Below are positions 1 to 7,582 of a DNA stretch of 22,161 bases, piece after piece (positions within the stretch are counted from its first letter, which is position 1; each line of letters opens with the position of its first letter). The stretch lies in contig WFTU01000221.1 of the NCBI GenBank assembly GCA_015485375.1, positions 1 through 22,161 on the forward strand, given 5' to 3'. This DNA comes from Paracoccaceae bacterium (GTDB lineage Bacteria; Pseudomonadota; Alphaproteobacteria; Rhodobacterales; Rhodobacteraceae). Position numbers and translations under genes: made by a program. The notes under the pieces were generated by a model, which saw only the letters and a list, made by a program, of their open reading frames with translations, made no database searches and was not told where the DNA came from.

Positions 1-34
1 CCGCTGGGTGGTGAACTAGTTCACCACCCAGCGG
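1..34. repeat. Perfect 34-bp palindrome at the window edge
   Basis: Bases 1-17 are the exact reverse complement of bases 18-34: arms of 15 nt around a central CTAG. The right arm (20-34) encodes the FTTQR stretch expected in chorismate synthase, so it is genuine gene sequence. The left arm is only its mirror copy and puts a TAG in frame at 17-19. A fold-back chimera at a contig or read end explains this best; a natural inverted repeat interrupting aroC is much less likely. Confidence 0.9.
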
Positions 35-958
35 CAGGAGGCCGATCAGGTCGAAATCCTCTCCGGCGTGTTCGAGGGGCGCACCACCGGCACGCCGATC
101 CAGTTGTTGATCCGCAATACGGACCAGCGCTCGAAAGATTACGGCGACATCGCGGAAAAATTCCGCCCCGGCCACGCCGACATCACCTATTTCCAGAAAT
201 ACGGCAATCGCGACTATCGCGGCGGCGGTCGCTCCTCGGCCCGCGAAACGGCGGCGCGGGTGGCGGCGGGTGGCGTGGCGCGCGCGGCGCTGGCTGCCCT
301 TCTGCCGGACGTGAAAATCACCGGCTACATGGTGCAGATGGGTCCGCACAAAATCGACCGCACCAATTTCGATCTGGCGCAGATCGAGGAGAACCCGTTC
401 TGGGCTCCCGACGCTACAGCGGCGGAAAAATGGGACGGCTACCTGTCGCAACTCCGCAAATCCGGCAGTTCCGTCGGCGCGGTGGTGGAGGTTATGGCCT
501 CCGGAGTCCCCGCCGGCCTCGGCGCGCCGGTCTATGCCAAGCTCGATACCGATATTGCTGCTGCCATGATGTCCATCAACGCCGTGAAGGCAGTGGAAAT
601 CGGCGCGGGCATGGAGGCTGCCACCCTGACAGGCGAGGAAAACGCCGACGAAATTACCATGGGGCCGGACGGACCGGAGTTCTCCAGCAACCACGCGGGC
701 GGTATCCTCGGCGGTATCTCCACCGGTCAGGATCTGGTTAGCCGTTTTGCGGTAAAGCCGACCTCCTCGATCCTGACGCCGAGAAAAACCATCACCAAAT
801 CCGGCGAAAACACCGAGATCATCACCAAGGGCCGCCACGACCCCTGTGTCGGCATCCGTGCCGTGCCGGTGGGCGAAGCGATGATGGCCTGTGTGATCCT
901 CGACCACTACCTGTTGCACCGAGGGCAGATCGGCGAGAACCCCGGAAAGATCGGATAA
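20..958 (+). CDS. aroC: Chorismate synthase, 3' part (5' end missing)
   Basis: Chorismate synthase converts 5-enolpyruvylshikimate-3-phosphate to chorismate, the last shikimate-pathway step, using reduced FMN in the cytoplasm. The readable frame opens at 20 with FTTQRQEADQVEILSGVFEG. It keeps the family hallmarks: RPGHADITYFQKYG and DYRGGGRSSARETAARVA (phosphate/FMN-binding region), SINAVKAVEIG, SNHAGGILGGIS and KGRHDPCVGIRAVPV near the C-terminus. About 312 residues are present against roughly 360 in the family, so about 45 N-terminal residues are missing. The in-frame TAG at 17-19 lies in a mirror-image palindrome and probably is not biological, so I treat the gene as truncated by the edge rather than as a pseudogene. 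The GTG at 68 is an internal codon, not a start. A strong terminator follows the TAA. Confidence 0.95.
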   Translation, partial: FTTQRQEADQVEILSGVFEGRTTGTPIQLLIRNTDQRSKDYGDIAEKFRPGHADITYFQKYGNRDYRGGGRSSARETAARVAAGGVARAALAALLPDVKITGYMVQMGPHKIDRTNFDLAQIEENPFWAPDATAAEKWDGYLSQLRKSGSSVGAVVEVMASGVPAGLGAPVYAKLDTDIAAAMMSINAVKAVEIGAGMEAATLTGEENADEITMGPDGPEFSSNHAGGILGGISTGQDLVSRFAVKPTSSILTPRKTITKSGENTEIITKGRHDPCVGIRAVPVGEAMMACVILDHYLLHRGQIGENPGKIG

Positions 959-964
959 CCAGAC

Positions 965-993
965 AAAAGGCCCGGGCGACAACCCGGGCCTTT
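965..993. terminator. Bidirectional intrinsic terminator
   Basis: AAAGGCCCGGG at 966-976 pairs with CCCGGGCCTTT at 983-993 around a 6-nt loop. An A run on one side and a T run on the other let it work in both directions. It lies between the convergent aroC (ending 958) and the binding-protein gene (ending 1010). Confidence 0.85.
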
Positions 994-1009
994 CCTGTTG
1001 TGCTGATGC

Positions 1010-1978
1010 CTACTTGGCCGCAGGAATCGGCTTCAGCTTCAACTCGCCATCCGTTGCCGCCAGAAAGCCGTAAGAGGCATAGATATCCTGCGCCTGTTCG
1101 GTGCCGAGATAGGCAAGGAACCGCATGGCGTTATAGGCATTGCGTCCGGTCGACAGCGCCCCGATGGCATAGCCGACGCGGTCCTGCTGGTTGAGCGGCG
1201 GCTCGATTGCCACGCCCTCGACCCCTCGACCGGTGGCTTCGGCATAGACAACCTCGGTCGTCCAGACGATCCCCACATCGGATTCGCCGTTCTCGATCCG
1301 CGTCGGTGTCTCGCGGTGATGGCGGCTGGTGAACCAGGTTTTGCCCTCGACAGCCCAACAGCTTTTGCACTCCGCATTCCCCGTGACTTTTTCATACAGC
1401 CCCAGATCCCTGAGCATCTGCGAACCGTAGAATTTGAAAATCCCCTCGGTCAGCGGATTCGGATGCGACTGTACCAGATCGTCACGGCCGAGGTCCTCCG
1501 GCCCCTTGATGCCCTTCGGGTTACCGGCAGCCACCATCAGTTCCAGCTTGTTGTGGGTGTAGATCATATAGTCGGCCATGATCCCCTTGCCCTGCAGTTT
1601 GACCAGATGGCCCAGATTGACGCTGGCGAACAGATCGGGATTCTGCGCGGTATTTTCTCCGTTGATCTGCCCCTGCTGCAAAATCTGGTTCTTCAGGATC
1701 TGCCCCGGCGGGATCGTCTCGACATAGATCGTGGCGATATCCGGATTCTGCGCCTGAAAATCCTGAATCAGCTCTTCCATCACCATGAACTGGTTGCCGG
1801 CCAGATACATCACCAGATCACTGGTATAGCTGTCCCCGATCTGGCCATAGGCAATCGTGCCGCCGGTCATGAAGGTGCGGTAGTCCTTGTTCAACTCTTC
1901 GTCTTCGGCACCGATGGCCGCGCCCGCAAAGGCCAGACCGGCTGCGGCCACAAGGGCCGGGAATTTCGCGAATTTCAT
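1010..1978 (-). CDS. Orphan ModA-like periplasmic substrate-binding protein
   Basis: The 322-residue product has a clear Sec signal peptide (residues 1-24, ending AIGA before AEDEE) and then a type-2 periplasmic-binding-protein fold similar to molybdate/sulfate-type binding proteins. Seen features are NPDLFASVNLGHLVKL, NKLELMVAAGNPKGIKGPEDL, and the hinge/second lobe ETPTRIENGESDVGIVWTTEV. A CxxC pair (Cys204, Cys207) and a His-His (220-221) lie in the second lobe; the Cys pair could form a disulfide or bind metal. No permease or ATPase gene is adjacent, so it may present a ligand to a sensor rather than feed a transporter. The gene behind it (2084-3424) encodes a regulator with its own binding-protein domain, in the same direction. 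The ATG at 1978 has a GGGAGA ribosome site. Ligand unknown. Confidence 0.8.
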   Translation of the reverse strand: MKFAKFPALVAAAGLAFAGAAIGAEDEELNKDYRTFMTGGTIAYGQIGDSYTSDLVMYLAGNQFMVMEELIQDFQAQNPDIATIYVETIPPGQILKNQILQQGQINGENTAQNPDLFASVNLGHLVKLQGKGIMADYMIYTHNKLELMVAAGNPKGIKGPEDLGRDDLVQSHPNPLTEGIFKFYGSQMLRDLGLYEKVTGNAECKSCWAVEGKTWFTSRHHRETPTRIENGESDVGIVWTTEVVYAEATGRGVEGVAIEPPLNQQDRVGYAIGALSTGRNAYNAMRFLAYLGTEQAQDIYASYGFLAATDGELKLKPIPAAK

Positions 1979-1983
1979 TGTCT

Positions 1984-2039
1984 TCTCCCATGATTATTTA
2001 TGTAACGGGAGAATGGTTTCGTCCTCTCCCGTTCATCAT
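1984..2039 (-). promoter_or_regulatory. Switch-like leader: two competing hairpins over the ribosome site
   Basis: In the leader of the binding-protein gene, arm 1 (2033-2025, AACGGGAGA) pairs perfectly over 9 bp with arm 2 (2012-2004, TCTCCCGTT). Part of arm 2 with its neighbour (TTCTCCCGT, 2013-2005) can instead pair with ATGGGAGAA (1992-1984), which contains the ribosome-binding site; this is 9 bp with one G-U. The two folds exclude each other, as in translational switches. A 12-codon frame (ATG 2036 to TAA 1998) covers the first hairpin. The pairing is read from sequence; any regulation is inference. Confidence 0.4.
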
Positions 2040-2083
2040 GGTCCCACATCACCCAAGGGCGCGTAACTCGGAAAACCCTGTGT

Positions 2084-3424
2084 TTATTTGGTAGAATGCC
2101 CTGGGGAAAACCCTAGGTCGAAGCCGAAACGGGTCGCGAGCTGCACCAGCCGCGCCGTCGTGCCCGCATCGGTTTTCTGCAGAAGATTGGCGCGATGATA
2201 CTCCACCGTTTTCGGGCTGATACCCAGCGTTTCGGCAATTTCCCTGGTTTGTTGTCCGTTGCAGATCATCGACAGAATTTCCCGTTCCCGCTTGGTCAGA
2301 TTGTCGAAACGTTCCTTGAAGCACGCCAGTTCCCGCTCCTCCTCGGTTTCCGGTAGCACGGCGCTTTTCACGGGCTTCCGGCTGCGCCAGGCAATTTGCG
2401 GCGTGCTCCGCACCAGAAACAGGATGGTTCCACCGACAACGATCAGAAAGATAAAGAAATAGGGATCCTTGATCAGGTTTTCGGTCTCGACCGGTTCCGT
2501 CCCGGCATCATGGTAGGCCGAGGTAAGCTGGCGCACATCCTCGTAGGACAGCGGCGCCGACCACAGGTCTTGCAGCGCAAAAGCGCCAGCGACCTGCGGC
2601 TTCTGCGTATCCAGCAGTGCCAGCGTCACCGCCTCGCGTAGCGATTTATCGATGCCGGGCAAGGCGGTGAACGGCCACTCGGGATACAGCCGACCGGTGA
2701 CCATATACGGATACCCCGGCTGGCTGTTGTTGTGCAGAACTACGAAATCGGGCAGGGAAATACGCCCTTCGGACGCCAGTCCTTCCAGCAACCCGCTACG
2801 CACGATTCCCGCCTCTACCTCGCCATTCAGCACAGCGGTGACAATCGCGTCCTGCGGGAAACCCATAAACCGGATGGTTTCGATATCGGAAAAAGGATCA
2901 ATGCCACGGTCGGTGAATTCCTGCCACGCCAGTTGAAACCCGCCGAAGGCTTCCGGACTGACCGCTGCGACCCGTTTTCCCTTCAGGTCATCCAGCGCCA
3001 CGATTCCGCTGTCGCTGCGCGTGAAAATCACGGTGCCATAACGCATCAGGCCTTTTGCCTCGTCGCCGACCCGCCGTTCACGCGTTGCCAGCGCTCCGAG
3101 GCCGAATTGCTCCGCTAGCGTCACATAATGCCCGGGATTGGTGATCAGGAAATCCAGACTACCGGCCCGGATTTCCCCGGGGGCGGAGACCAGCGTGACC
3201 GGCACGATCTCGAAGCGCCAGCCGTCAACCGCATCCGACAGATAGCGCGCCAACGGCTGCCATTGCGCCTCGGCCGGACCCGCGCCGCGAAAGGCCAGTA
3301 CGCCGATTTTGGCGGTCTGGTCTCCAGCGGATGTTTGCGCAGCGGCTCCGCCACCGAGAATAACCGCGAGACAAAACGCGCGGAAGCAGGCGGAAATTCC
3401 GGACAGTTTCGCTATTTTCAACAT
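2084..3424 (-). CDS. Membrane-anchored regulator: PhnD-like periplasmic domain, TM helix, LuxR-type HTH
   Basis: The 446-residue protein starts with an N-terminal hydrophobic signal/anchor (about 10-29). A PhnD/phosphonate-type binding domain follows (about 37-300: KIGVLAFRG, SLDFLITNPGHYVTL, ALDDLKGKRVAAVSPEAFGGFQ, NGEVEAGIVRSGLLE). Then come one transmembrane helix (about 322-338, FFIFLIVVGGTILFLV), basic residues, and a LuxR/GerE helix-turn-helix (about 376-432: LTKREREILSMICNGQQTREIA then KTVEYHRANLLQK). There is no kinase or receiver domain, so ligand binding outside would have to act directly on a DNA-binding domain inside, as in ToxR-like one-component regulators. The binding domain resembles the sensor part of TtrS-type kinases. 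I chose ATG 3424 (AGGGG ribosome site) over an upstream TTG at 3448. It lies between a dehydrogenase gene and a binding-protein gene in the same direction. Target genes and ligand are unknown. Confidence 0.85.
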   Translation of the reverse strand: MLKIAKLSGISACFRAFCLAVILGGGAAAQTSAGDQTAKIGVLAFRGAGPAEAQWQPLARYLSDAVDGWRFEIVPVTLVSAPGEIRAGSLDFLITNPGHYVTLAEQFGLGALATRERRVGDEAKGLMRYGTVIFTRSDSGIVALDDLKGKRVAAVSPEAFGGFQLAWQEFTDRGIDPFSDIETIRFMGFPQDAIVTAVLNGEVEAGIVRSGLLEGLASEGRISLPDFVVLHNNSQPGYPYMVTGRLYPEWPFTALPGIDKSLREAVTLALLDTQKPQVAGAFALQDLWSAPLSYEDVRQLTSAYHDAGTEPVETENLIKDPYFFIFLIVVGGTILFLVRSTPQIAWRSRKPVKSAVLPETEEERELACFKERFDNLTKREREILSMICNGQQTREIAETLGISPKTVEYHRANLLQKTDAGTTARLVQLATRFGFDLGFSPGHSTK

Positions 3425-3494
3425 CGATGCCCCTGACAAACAGGCCAAAAGCCTAGTCGATCAGGGCCTTTCAGTCTACCGGCCGCCGGTTGTG

Positions 3495-4256
3495 CTACTC
3501 CAGCCCGACGCGTTGCCGGATATCCTCGTCCCTTAACGAGATCTCCTGACCGCGAAATTCCTCGGCATCATCCGTCCAGAGCCAGGCCACCGCCTTGGCG
3601 GGCCATTCGGGCGGAATATGCACCGACGGGTCGAGTTGGCTAACCGGATTGAGCCCCGAGGCGCGGATCGCCACCTGCATATATGTCGCCACCGTCCCGG
3701 GGCTGAGGCCGAATACCCGCACCCCGGCCTCGGCCGCTTCCAGATGGGCGCAGCGGGTCAGCATGGCCGCTCCCGCCTTGGCCGCGCAATAGTGGCTCCA
3801 TCCTTCAAGCGGCGCGTGGGCGGCGCCGGAACTGATATTGACGATCGTGCCGCTTTTCTGCTCCAGCATAACCGGCAGCGCCGCGCGCAGCCCGTGATAT
3901 ATTCCTTTGAAATTGATATCCGTCGCACGGTCCCAGCTGTCGGGGTTGGAGGTCACCAACGGCCCGATCGGGTCAATCACGCCAGCGTTGCCGACCAGAA
4001 TATCGACCGTCCCGAAATGCTCCTGGCACTGCTCCACGGTTGCCGCCATGACATCGTAGCTTGCCACATCGCACACACTGGTAATGGCGGTGCCGCCGAA
4101 CCCGTTGATCCGGGACGCCAAGGCTCCGATCTCGTCCGCCGAGCGCGCCGCCAGCACGACAGAGGCCCCGCGGCTTGCCAGTTCCACCGCCGTTGCTGCC
4201 CCGATCCCGCGGCTCGCTCCGGTTACAATTGCGGCTTTTCCTGCAAATTCCAGCAT
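3495..4256 (-). CDS. Short-chain dehydrogenase/reductase (SDR)
   Basis: This is a 253-residue classical SDR. It has the NAD(P)-binding TGASRGIG motif (12-19), a CDV acidic/adenine-site segment near 62-64, NAG (90-92), the structural Asn114, catalytic Ser142/143, and Tyr156-x3-Lys160 (YCAAK). SPGTVATYM follows the usual PG motif. The length is normal for the family. The segment NGAxG seen in some 3-oxoacyl reductases is not distinctive here and the C-terminus (RDEDIRQRVGLE) gives no substrate clue, so the substrate is not assigned. ATG 4256 is preceded by a strong GGGGAGG ribosome site. The gene starts 58 nt behind fliP in the same direction with no evident terminator between them, so read-through from the flagellar operon is possible. 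It ends 70 nt before the regulator start. Confidence 0.88.
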   Translation of the reverse strand: MLEFAGKAAIVTGASRGIGAATAVELASRGASVVLAARSADEIGALASRINGFGGTAITSVCDVASYDVMAATVEQCQEHFGTVDILVGNAGVIDPIGPLVTSNPDSWDRATDINFKGIYHGLRAALPVMLEQKSGTIVNISSGAAHAPLEGWSHYCAAKAGAAMLTRCAHLEAAEAGVRVFGLSPGTVATYMQVAIRASGLNPVSQLDPSVHIPPEWPAKAVAWLWTDDAEEFRGQEISLRDEDIRQRVGLE

Positions 4257-4314
4257 CGCTTCCTCCCCGTTTATTCACCGTCAGAATGGCGCTGATCCGG
4301 TTGCGAGGCAATCC

Positions 4315-5037
4315 CTAACCGCCATAGCTGCGCACCAGCGCGCCCGCCAGCAGGCTCCAGCCATCGGCCAGAACAAAAAACGCCAGCTTGAAGGGTAGTG
4401 AAATCACCGCCGGCGGCACCATCATCATCCCCATCGACATCAGCACCGCCGCGATGATCAGGTCGATGACCAGAAACGGAATGAATATCAGAAACCCGAC
4501 CTCGAACCCGCGCTGGATCTCCGCCAGCAGAAACGAGGGCACCAATACCGACAGCGGTACGGGCTGACCCGCCTCGGGCTTCACGGGCGAAATATCGATC
4601 ATCGAGGCCAGCATTTCCGGCGCTACCCGCCCTTCCATGAATATCCGAAACGGCTCGATAGTTCGATTGAACCCTTCCTCGATAGGGATTTCCTCCTCCA
4701 GCAAAGGTTGCACGCCGCCTTCCCACGCCTCGGAGAAAACCGGCTGCATGACAAACCACGTCAGAAACAGCGCCAGACTGACGATCATCATATTCGGCGG
4801 CGCCTGCTGCACCCCGACCGCCTGCCGCAAAATCGACAGCACCGTGACCATAAACGGAAAACACGTCACCATGATCGCGAGACCGGGTGCCAGACTCAGT
4901 ACCGTGAGCAACACAAACAGCTGCACCGTGCGCAGCGACAGGGAATCTCCGCCAAATGACAGCGAGACCTCCTGCGCAGCAGCGGGGGCCGTCATCAGCA
5001 GCACGCCCGAAATCGACAGAACAGCGAGTTTCCCCAT
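4315..5037 (-). CDS. fliP: Flagellar export-gate protein FliP
   Basis: FliP is a core membrane subunit of the flagellar type III export gate. The 240-residue product has an N-terminal signal sequence (about 3-22, ending APAAAQ). The export-gate segments follow: VQLFVLLTVLSLAPGLAIMVTCF (38-60), NMMIVSLALFLTWFVMQP (82-99), EVGFLIFIPFLVIDLIIAAVLMSMGMMMVPP (179-209) and LPFKLAFFVLADGWSLL (214-230). The LAPG and LIIAAVLMSMGMMMVPP stretches are FliP signatures. I chose ATG 5037 over an upstream in-frame start at 5085: it gives a proper signal sequence and lies 2 nt after the fliN stop (TAG-GA-ATG), which suggests coupled translation. It is the last flagellar gene of the fliF-fliH-fliN-fliP run. Confidence 0.96.
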   Translation of the reverse strand: MGKLAVLSISGVLLMTAPAAAQEVSLSFGGDSLSLRTVQLFVLLTVLSLAPGLAIMVTCFPFMVTVLSILRQAVGVQQAPPNMMIVSLALFLTWFVMQPVFSEAWEGGVQPLLEEEIPIEEGFNRTIEPFRIFMEGRVAPEMLASMIDISPVKPEAGQPVPLSVLVPSFLLAEIQRGFEVGFLIFIPFLVIDLIIAAVLMSMGMMMVPPAVISLPFKLAFFVLADGWSLLAGALVRSYGG

Positions 5038-5039
5038 TC

Positions 5040-5339
5040 CTACAGCCCGCCCGACAAATCCGTCACTTCGGTCAGGCGCAGACAAAGCTGCCCGCTGCCT
5101 TCCTCGGTTTCCTCCAGCTCGCCGCGCGCGACCAGACGTTCCCCGATGAAGACATCAACCGGATCGTCAATTCTGTGGTCAAGTTGCAAGACGGAGTTTT
5201 GCCGGAGTTGCAACAGATCCGACAGGCTAAGGCGCGCCTTGCCAATCGATACGGTGATCTCGATTTCGACGGCCATCAAGGCGTTCCCGTGCGTTTCTCC
5301 CAGCGGCGCATCGCCTGTGTCCGATACCTCAGTTTGCAT
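5040..5339 (-). CDS. fliN: Flagellar C-ring switch protein FliN
   Basis: FliN forms the base of the cytoplasmic switch (C) ring together with FliM and also docks the export ATPase complex through FliH. The 99-residue protein is nearly all SpoA domain (about 22-93). It shows VEIEITVSIGKARLSLSDLLQL, then LDHRIDDPVDVFIGERLVARGELEE and a final LRLTEV, which match the FliN fold. It lacks the long acidic N-terminal extension of enterobacterial FliN. The start (ATG 5339) overlaps the end of the fliH-like gene by 11 nt, and the stop is 2 nt before the fliP ATG, so it is tightly embedded in the operon. FliM and FliG are not encoded in this window. Confidence 0.93.
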   Translation of the reverse strand: MQTEVSDTGDAPLGETHGNALMAVEIEITVSIGKARLSLSDLLQLRQNSVLQLDHRIDDPVDVFIGERLVARGELEETEEGSGQLCLRLTEVTDLSGGL

Positions 5340-5934
5340 GTTTCACTCCATAGTCAACCGGTTGCTCCAGTTCGGCAAAATAGGTTTCAATCGCCAAGCG
5401 GACGTTGTCTGCAGTCTGGCCGAGATCGATCAGATCAAACCCTCCGTCCCATTCTGCGCGGGCCTGCCCCTGCTCAAGGGTTTCATCCGCAACAATCGAT
5501 ATACCCGTGTAGTCTTCAAACTGCCGGGCCACGTCTTCGGCTATATCCGGCGCAACATGAATGGTCGGTTGTGCATCCGGCACCTCGCGCGCTGCGCGCT
5601 CGACCACCGCGGAAATTTCCGCCGCGAGGCCACGTTGCGCCAGTTCCGGCACCAAGGCCTCCAACATCCTGTTGATCAAGGGTCGCAAAGACCGCAGCGC
5701 GAGTTGATGCGCCTCCTCCCGCGAAAAACAGGCATCGCTGACAGCCTCATGAATGCTTGCCAGAGTATCGGACCGGCCTGTGGAAAAAGCTTCGCTCGCC
5801 GCCGCGGCCCCCTCGCGGATGCCTTCCTCGAAGGCTTGCTTTTTGATCGCATCCAGTTCTTCGGTCGTGACAACCTGTGCCGCCGATCCCGCCGTCACCG
5901 GAAAAGAGAATTTTTCAAGCTTTATCGCAGACAT
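5329..5934 (-). CDS. fliH: FliH-like flagellar export ATPase regulator
   Basis: FliH binds and restrains the export ATPase FliI and links it to the C ring through FliN. The 201-residue protein has a charged, mostly helical N-terminal half (about 24-115, with ELDAIKKQAFEEGIREGAAAASEAF) and a C-terminal alpha/beta part. There HVAPDIAEDV and SIVADETLEQGQARAEWDGGFDLIDLG match the FliH/YscL pattern of a D-x2-L-x2-G strand followed by a small Gly-rich turn. FliH homologs diverge strongly, so the assignment leans on position as well: it sits between fliF and fliN, its ATG overlaps the fliF stop (ATGA at 5934-5931), and its end overlaps fliN. The partner fliI is not in the window. Confidence 0.85.
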   Translation of the reverse strand: MSAIKLEKFSFPVTAGSAAQVVTTEELDAIKKQAFEEGIREGAAAASEAFSTGRSDTLASIHEAVSDACFSREEAHQLALRSLRPLINRMLEALVPELAQRGLAAEISAVVERAAREVPDAQPTIHVAPDIAEDVARQFEDYTGISIVADETLEQGQARAEWDGGFDLIDLGQTADNVRLAIETYFAELEQPVDYGVKHAN

Positions 5935-7514
5935 CAGGAAACCGGCTCCTTCTCGGGTATGTTTTCGGATTCGATCCAGTTGCGCAGCAAGTGGCTGCTT
6001 TCCTCGGCACGTCCGGTGATGGTATCCCGCAGAATTTCGATCGGGTCCGGCGGCGGTGCGGCGGGTTCGCTCGATCCCGCGTCCTCCAGGGCCGCGCCGC
6101 CAACGATGTGCTGGTCCGCTTGCAGCATCTGCCGTTCATCGGCTCCGATTTGTGTAAATTCCGGTGCGGGGTTTTTCAGGATCGGGCGAATGACAAACAG
6201 CCCAAGCAGCAGCGCAACAATCCCGAGCAGCGCAATCTGGATCAGCTGCGCCAGATTTAGAACGATACCGCTGAACATGCCCGATGTCGCCGTGGTGCCG
6301 AGCATCGGGGGCTGAGGAAACGGCATTGATTCTATTGTAACGACATCGCCGCGCGCCTCATTGAACCCGACGGCCGATTGCACCAACATGCGGAAGGCGT
6401 TCAATTCCTCCGCGCTGCGGGGGGTGAAACTCACCGCGCCATCGGTGCCGGTGGTTGCGATCTCGTTCACCAGAACCGCCACGCTCAGCCGCGCAATATC
6501 ACCGGCCAGCCGCGTTCGTTCCCGCAAGGTTTCGGACCCGTCGTAGTTCGTCCGCTCGCGGGTCTTTTCGGAATTGCGGCTCCCTTCGCCAGCGGAAGCG
6601 GGCGTATCGGGCAAATTCGAGGCGACCGTGACCGCGCCGGTATTTCCGCCACTACTGTTTTCCGTGCTCGTTTCGTTTTCGGCCGAGACCGCTACCCGCT
6701 GGTCGGGGTCCAGAATGCGTTCGCGGACGGTTTCCGTCTCGTTTCGCGACTCGACCATGACTTCAACAATGACATTGCCCTGACCGACCCGCGCCGAAAG
6801 CAAACGTTCGACATTCTTGCGCAGCGCCTCCGCCCGTTCATCCAGTCCGCCAGTTGTCGCTTGCGGAGTGTCCGGCTGTCCGGGTTGCAATATCACGCCA
6901 TAATCCGAATCGATAACCGTGACCATTTCGGGTGCCAGTCCCGACACCGCCGCCGCCACCAGATACCGGATCGCCTCGGCCTGCGTCCGGTCCAATGCGC
7001 CGTTTCTTGACGAAACGGTCACCGAAGCGGATGGCGACACCTCGCGCTCGAACGGACGGCTGACAGGGTTGGCAATATGCACGCGCGCCATGCTGATCCG
7101 GTCCGATGCCAGAATGGTGCGCGCCAGTTCCCCTTCCTTGGCCCGCCAGTAGGTCGCATCGAACATCTGTGCCGTCGTTCCGAACCCCGACAACCCGTCG
7201 AGCAGTTCATACCCCGCAACGCTGTTTGCCGGCAGCCCCTCGCCAGCCAGAACCAGACGCAACCGGTCGCGTTGGCTCCCGTCGATATATATCGAGTCTC
7301 CGCGAACCTCGTACGGCACTCCCTTCTGTTCCAGCGAGGTCACAATCTCGCCGGAGGCCGTGGCACTCAGGCCGGAATACAGCAACGCCATCTGCGGCTT
7401 CGTCGCCAGTCGCGCGAGGCCGAACAATGTTACCACGGTGGCCAGTATCGCCAGTACCAGTACCAGCTGTTTTTGTGGTGCAAGCAGATTCCACGAAACC
7501 AGGATTTGCTTCAC
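5934..7514 (-). CDS. fliF: Flagellar MS-ring protein FliF
   Basis: FliF builds the MS ring in the inner membrane, the platform for the motor and export gate. The 526-residue protein has TM1 at about 16-34, a YscJ/FliF ring-building region (about 40-210, with LYSGLSATASGEIVTSLEQKG, FGTTAQMFDATYWRAKEGELARTI and RVHIANP) and a second periplasmic region with a low-complexity Ser/Asn/Thr collar insertion (about 278-312). TM2 is at about 419-443, and an acidic C-terminal tail (about 488-516) should bind FliG. The length is normal for the family. The start is GTG 7514 with a GAGGGA ribosome site. It is the first gene of the leftward operon and diverges from fliL across a region carrying a CtrA-like box. 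Confidence 0.96.
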   Translation of the reverse strand: MKQILVSWNLLAPQKQLVLVLAILATVVTLFGLARLATKPQMALLYSGLSATASGEIVTSLEQKGVPYEVRGDSIYIDGSQRDRLRLVLAGEGLPANSVAGYELLDGLSGFGTTAQMFDATYWRAKEGELARTILASDRISMARVHIANPVSRPFEREVSPSASVTVSSRNGALDRTQAEAIRYLVAAAVSGLAPEMVTVIDSDYGVILQPGQPDTPQATTGGLDERAEALRKNVERLLSARVGQGNVIVEVMVESRNETETVRERILDPDQRVAVSAENETSTENSSGGNTGAVTVASNLPDTPASAGEGSRNSEKTRERTNYDGSETLRERTRLAGDIARLSVAVLVNEIATTGTDGAVSFTPRSAEELNAFRMLVQSAVGFNEARGDVVTIESMPFPQPPMLGTTATSGMFSGIVLNLAQLIQIALLGIVALLLGLFVIRPILKNPAPEFTQIGADERQMLQADQHIVGGAALEDAGSSEPAAPPPDPIEILRDTITGRAEESSHLLRNWIESENIPEKEPVS

Positions 7515-7582
7515 GGTGTTCCCTCATTTCTTTCCAGTTGCCGTTCTGGCTCTGGTCTTGGCTGCATAAGAATCGATCAAGA

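Noticed and set aside
1356..1369. Cytochrome c haem site in the binding protein
   Set aside because: The motif is CKSCW; haem attachment needs His right after the second Cys.
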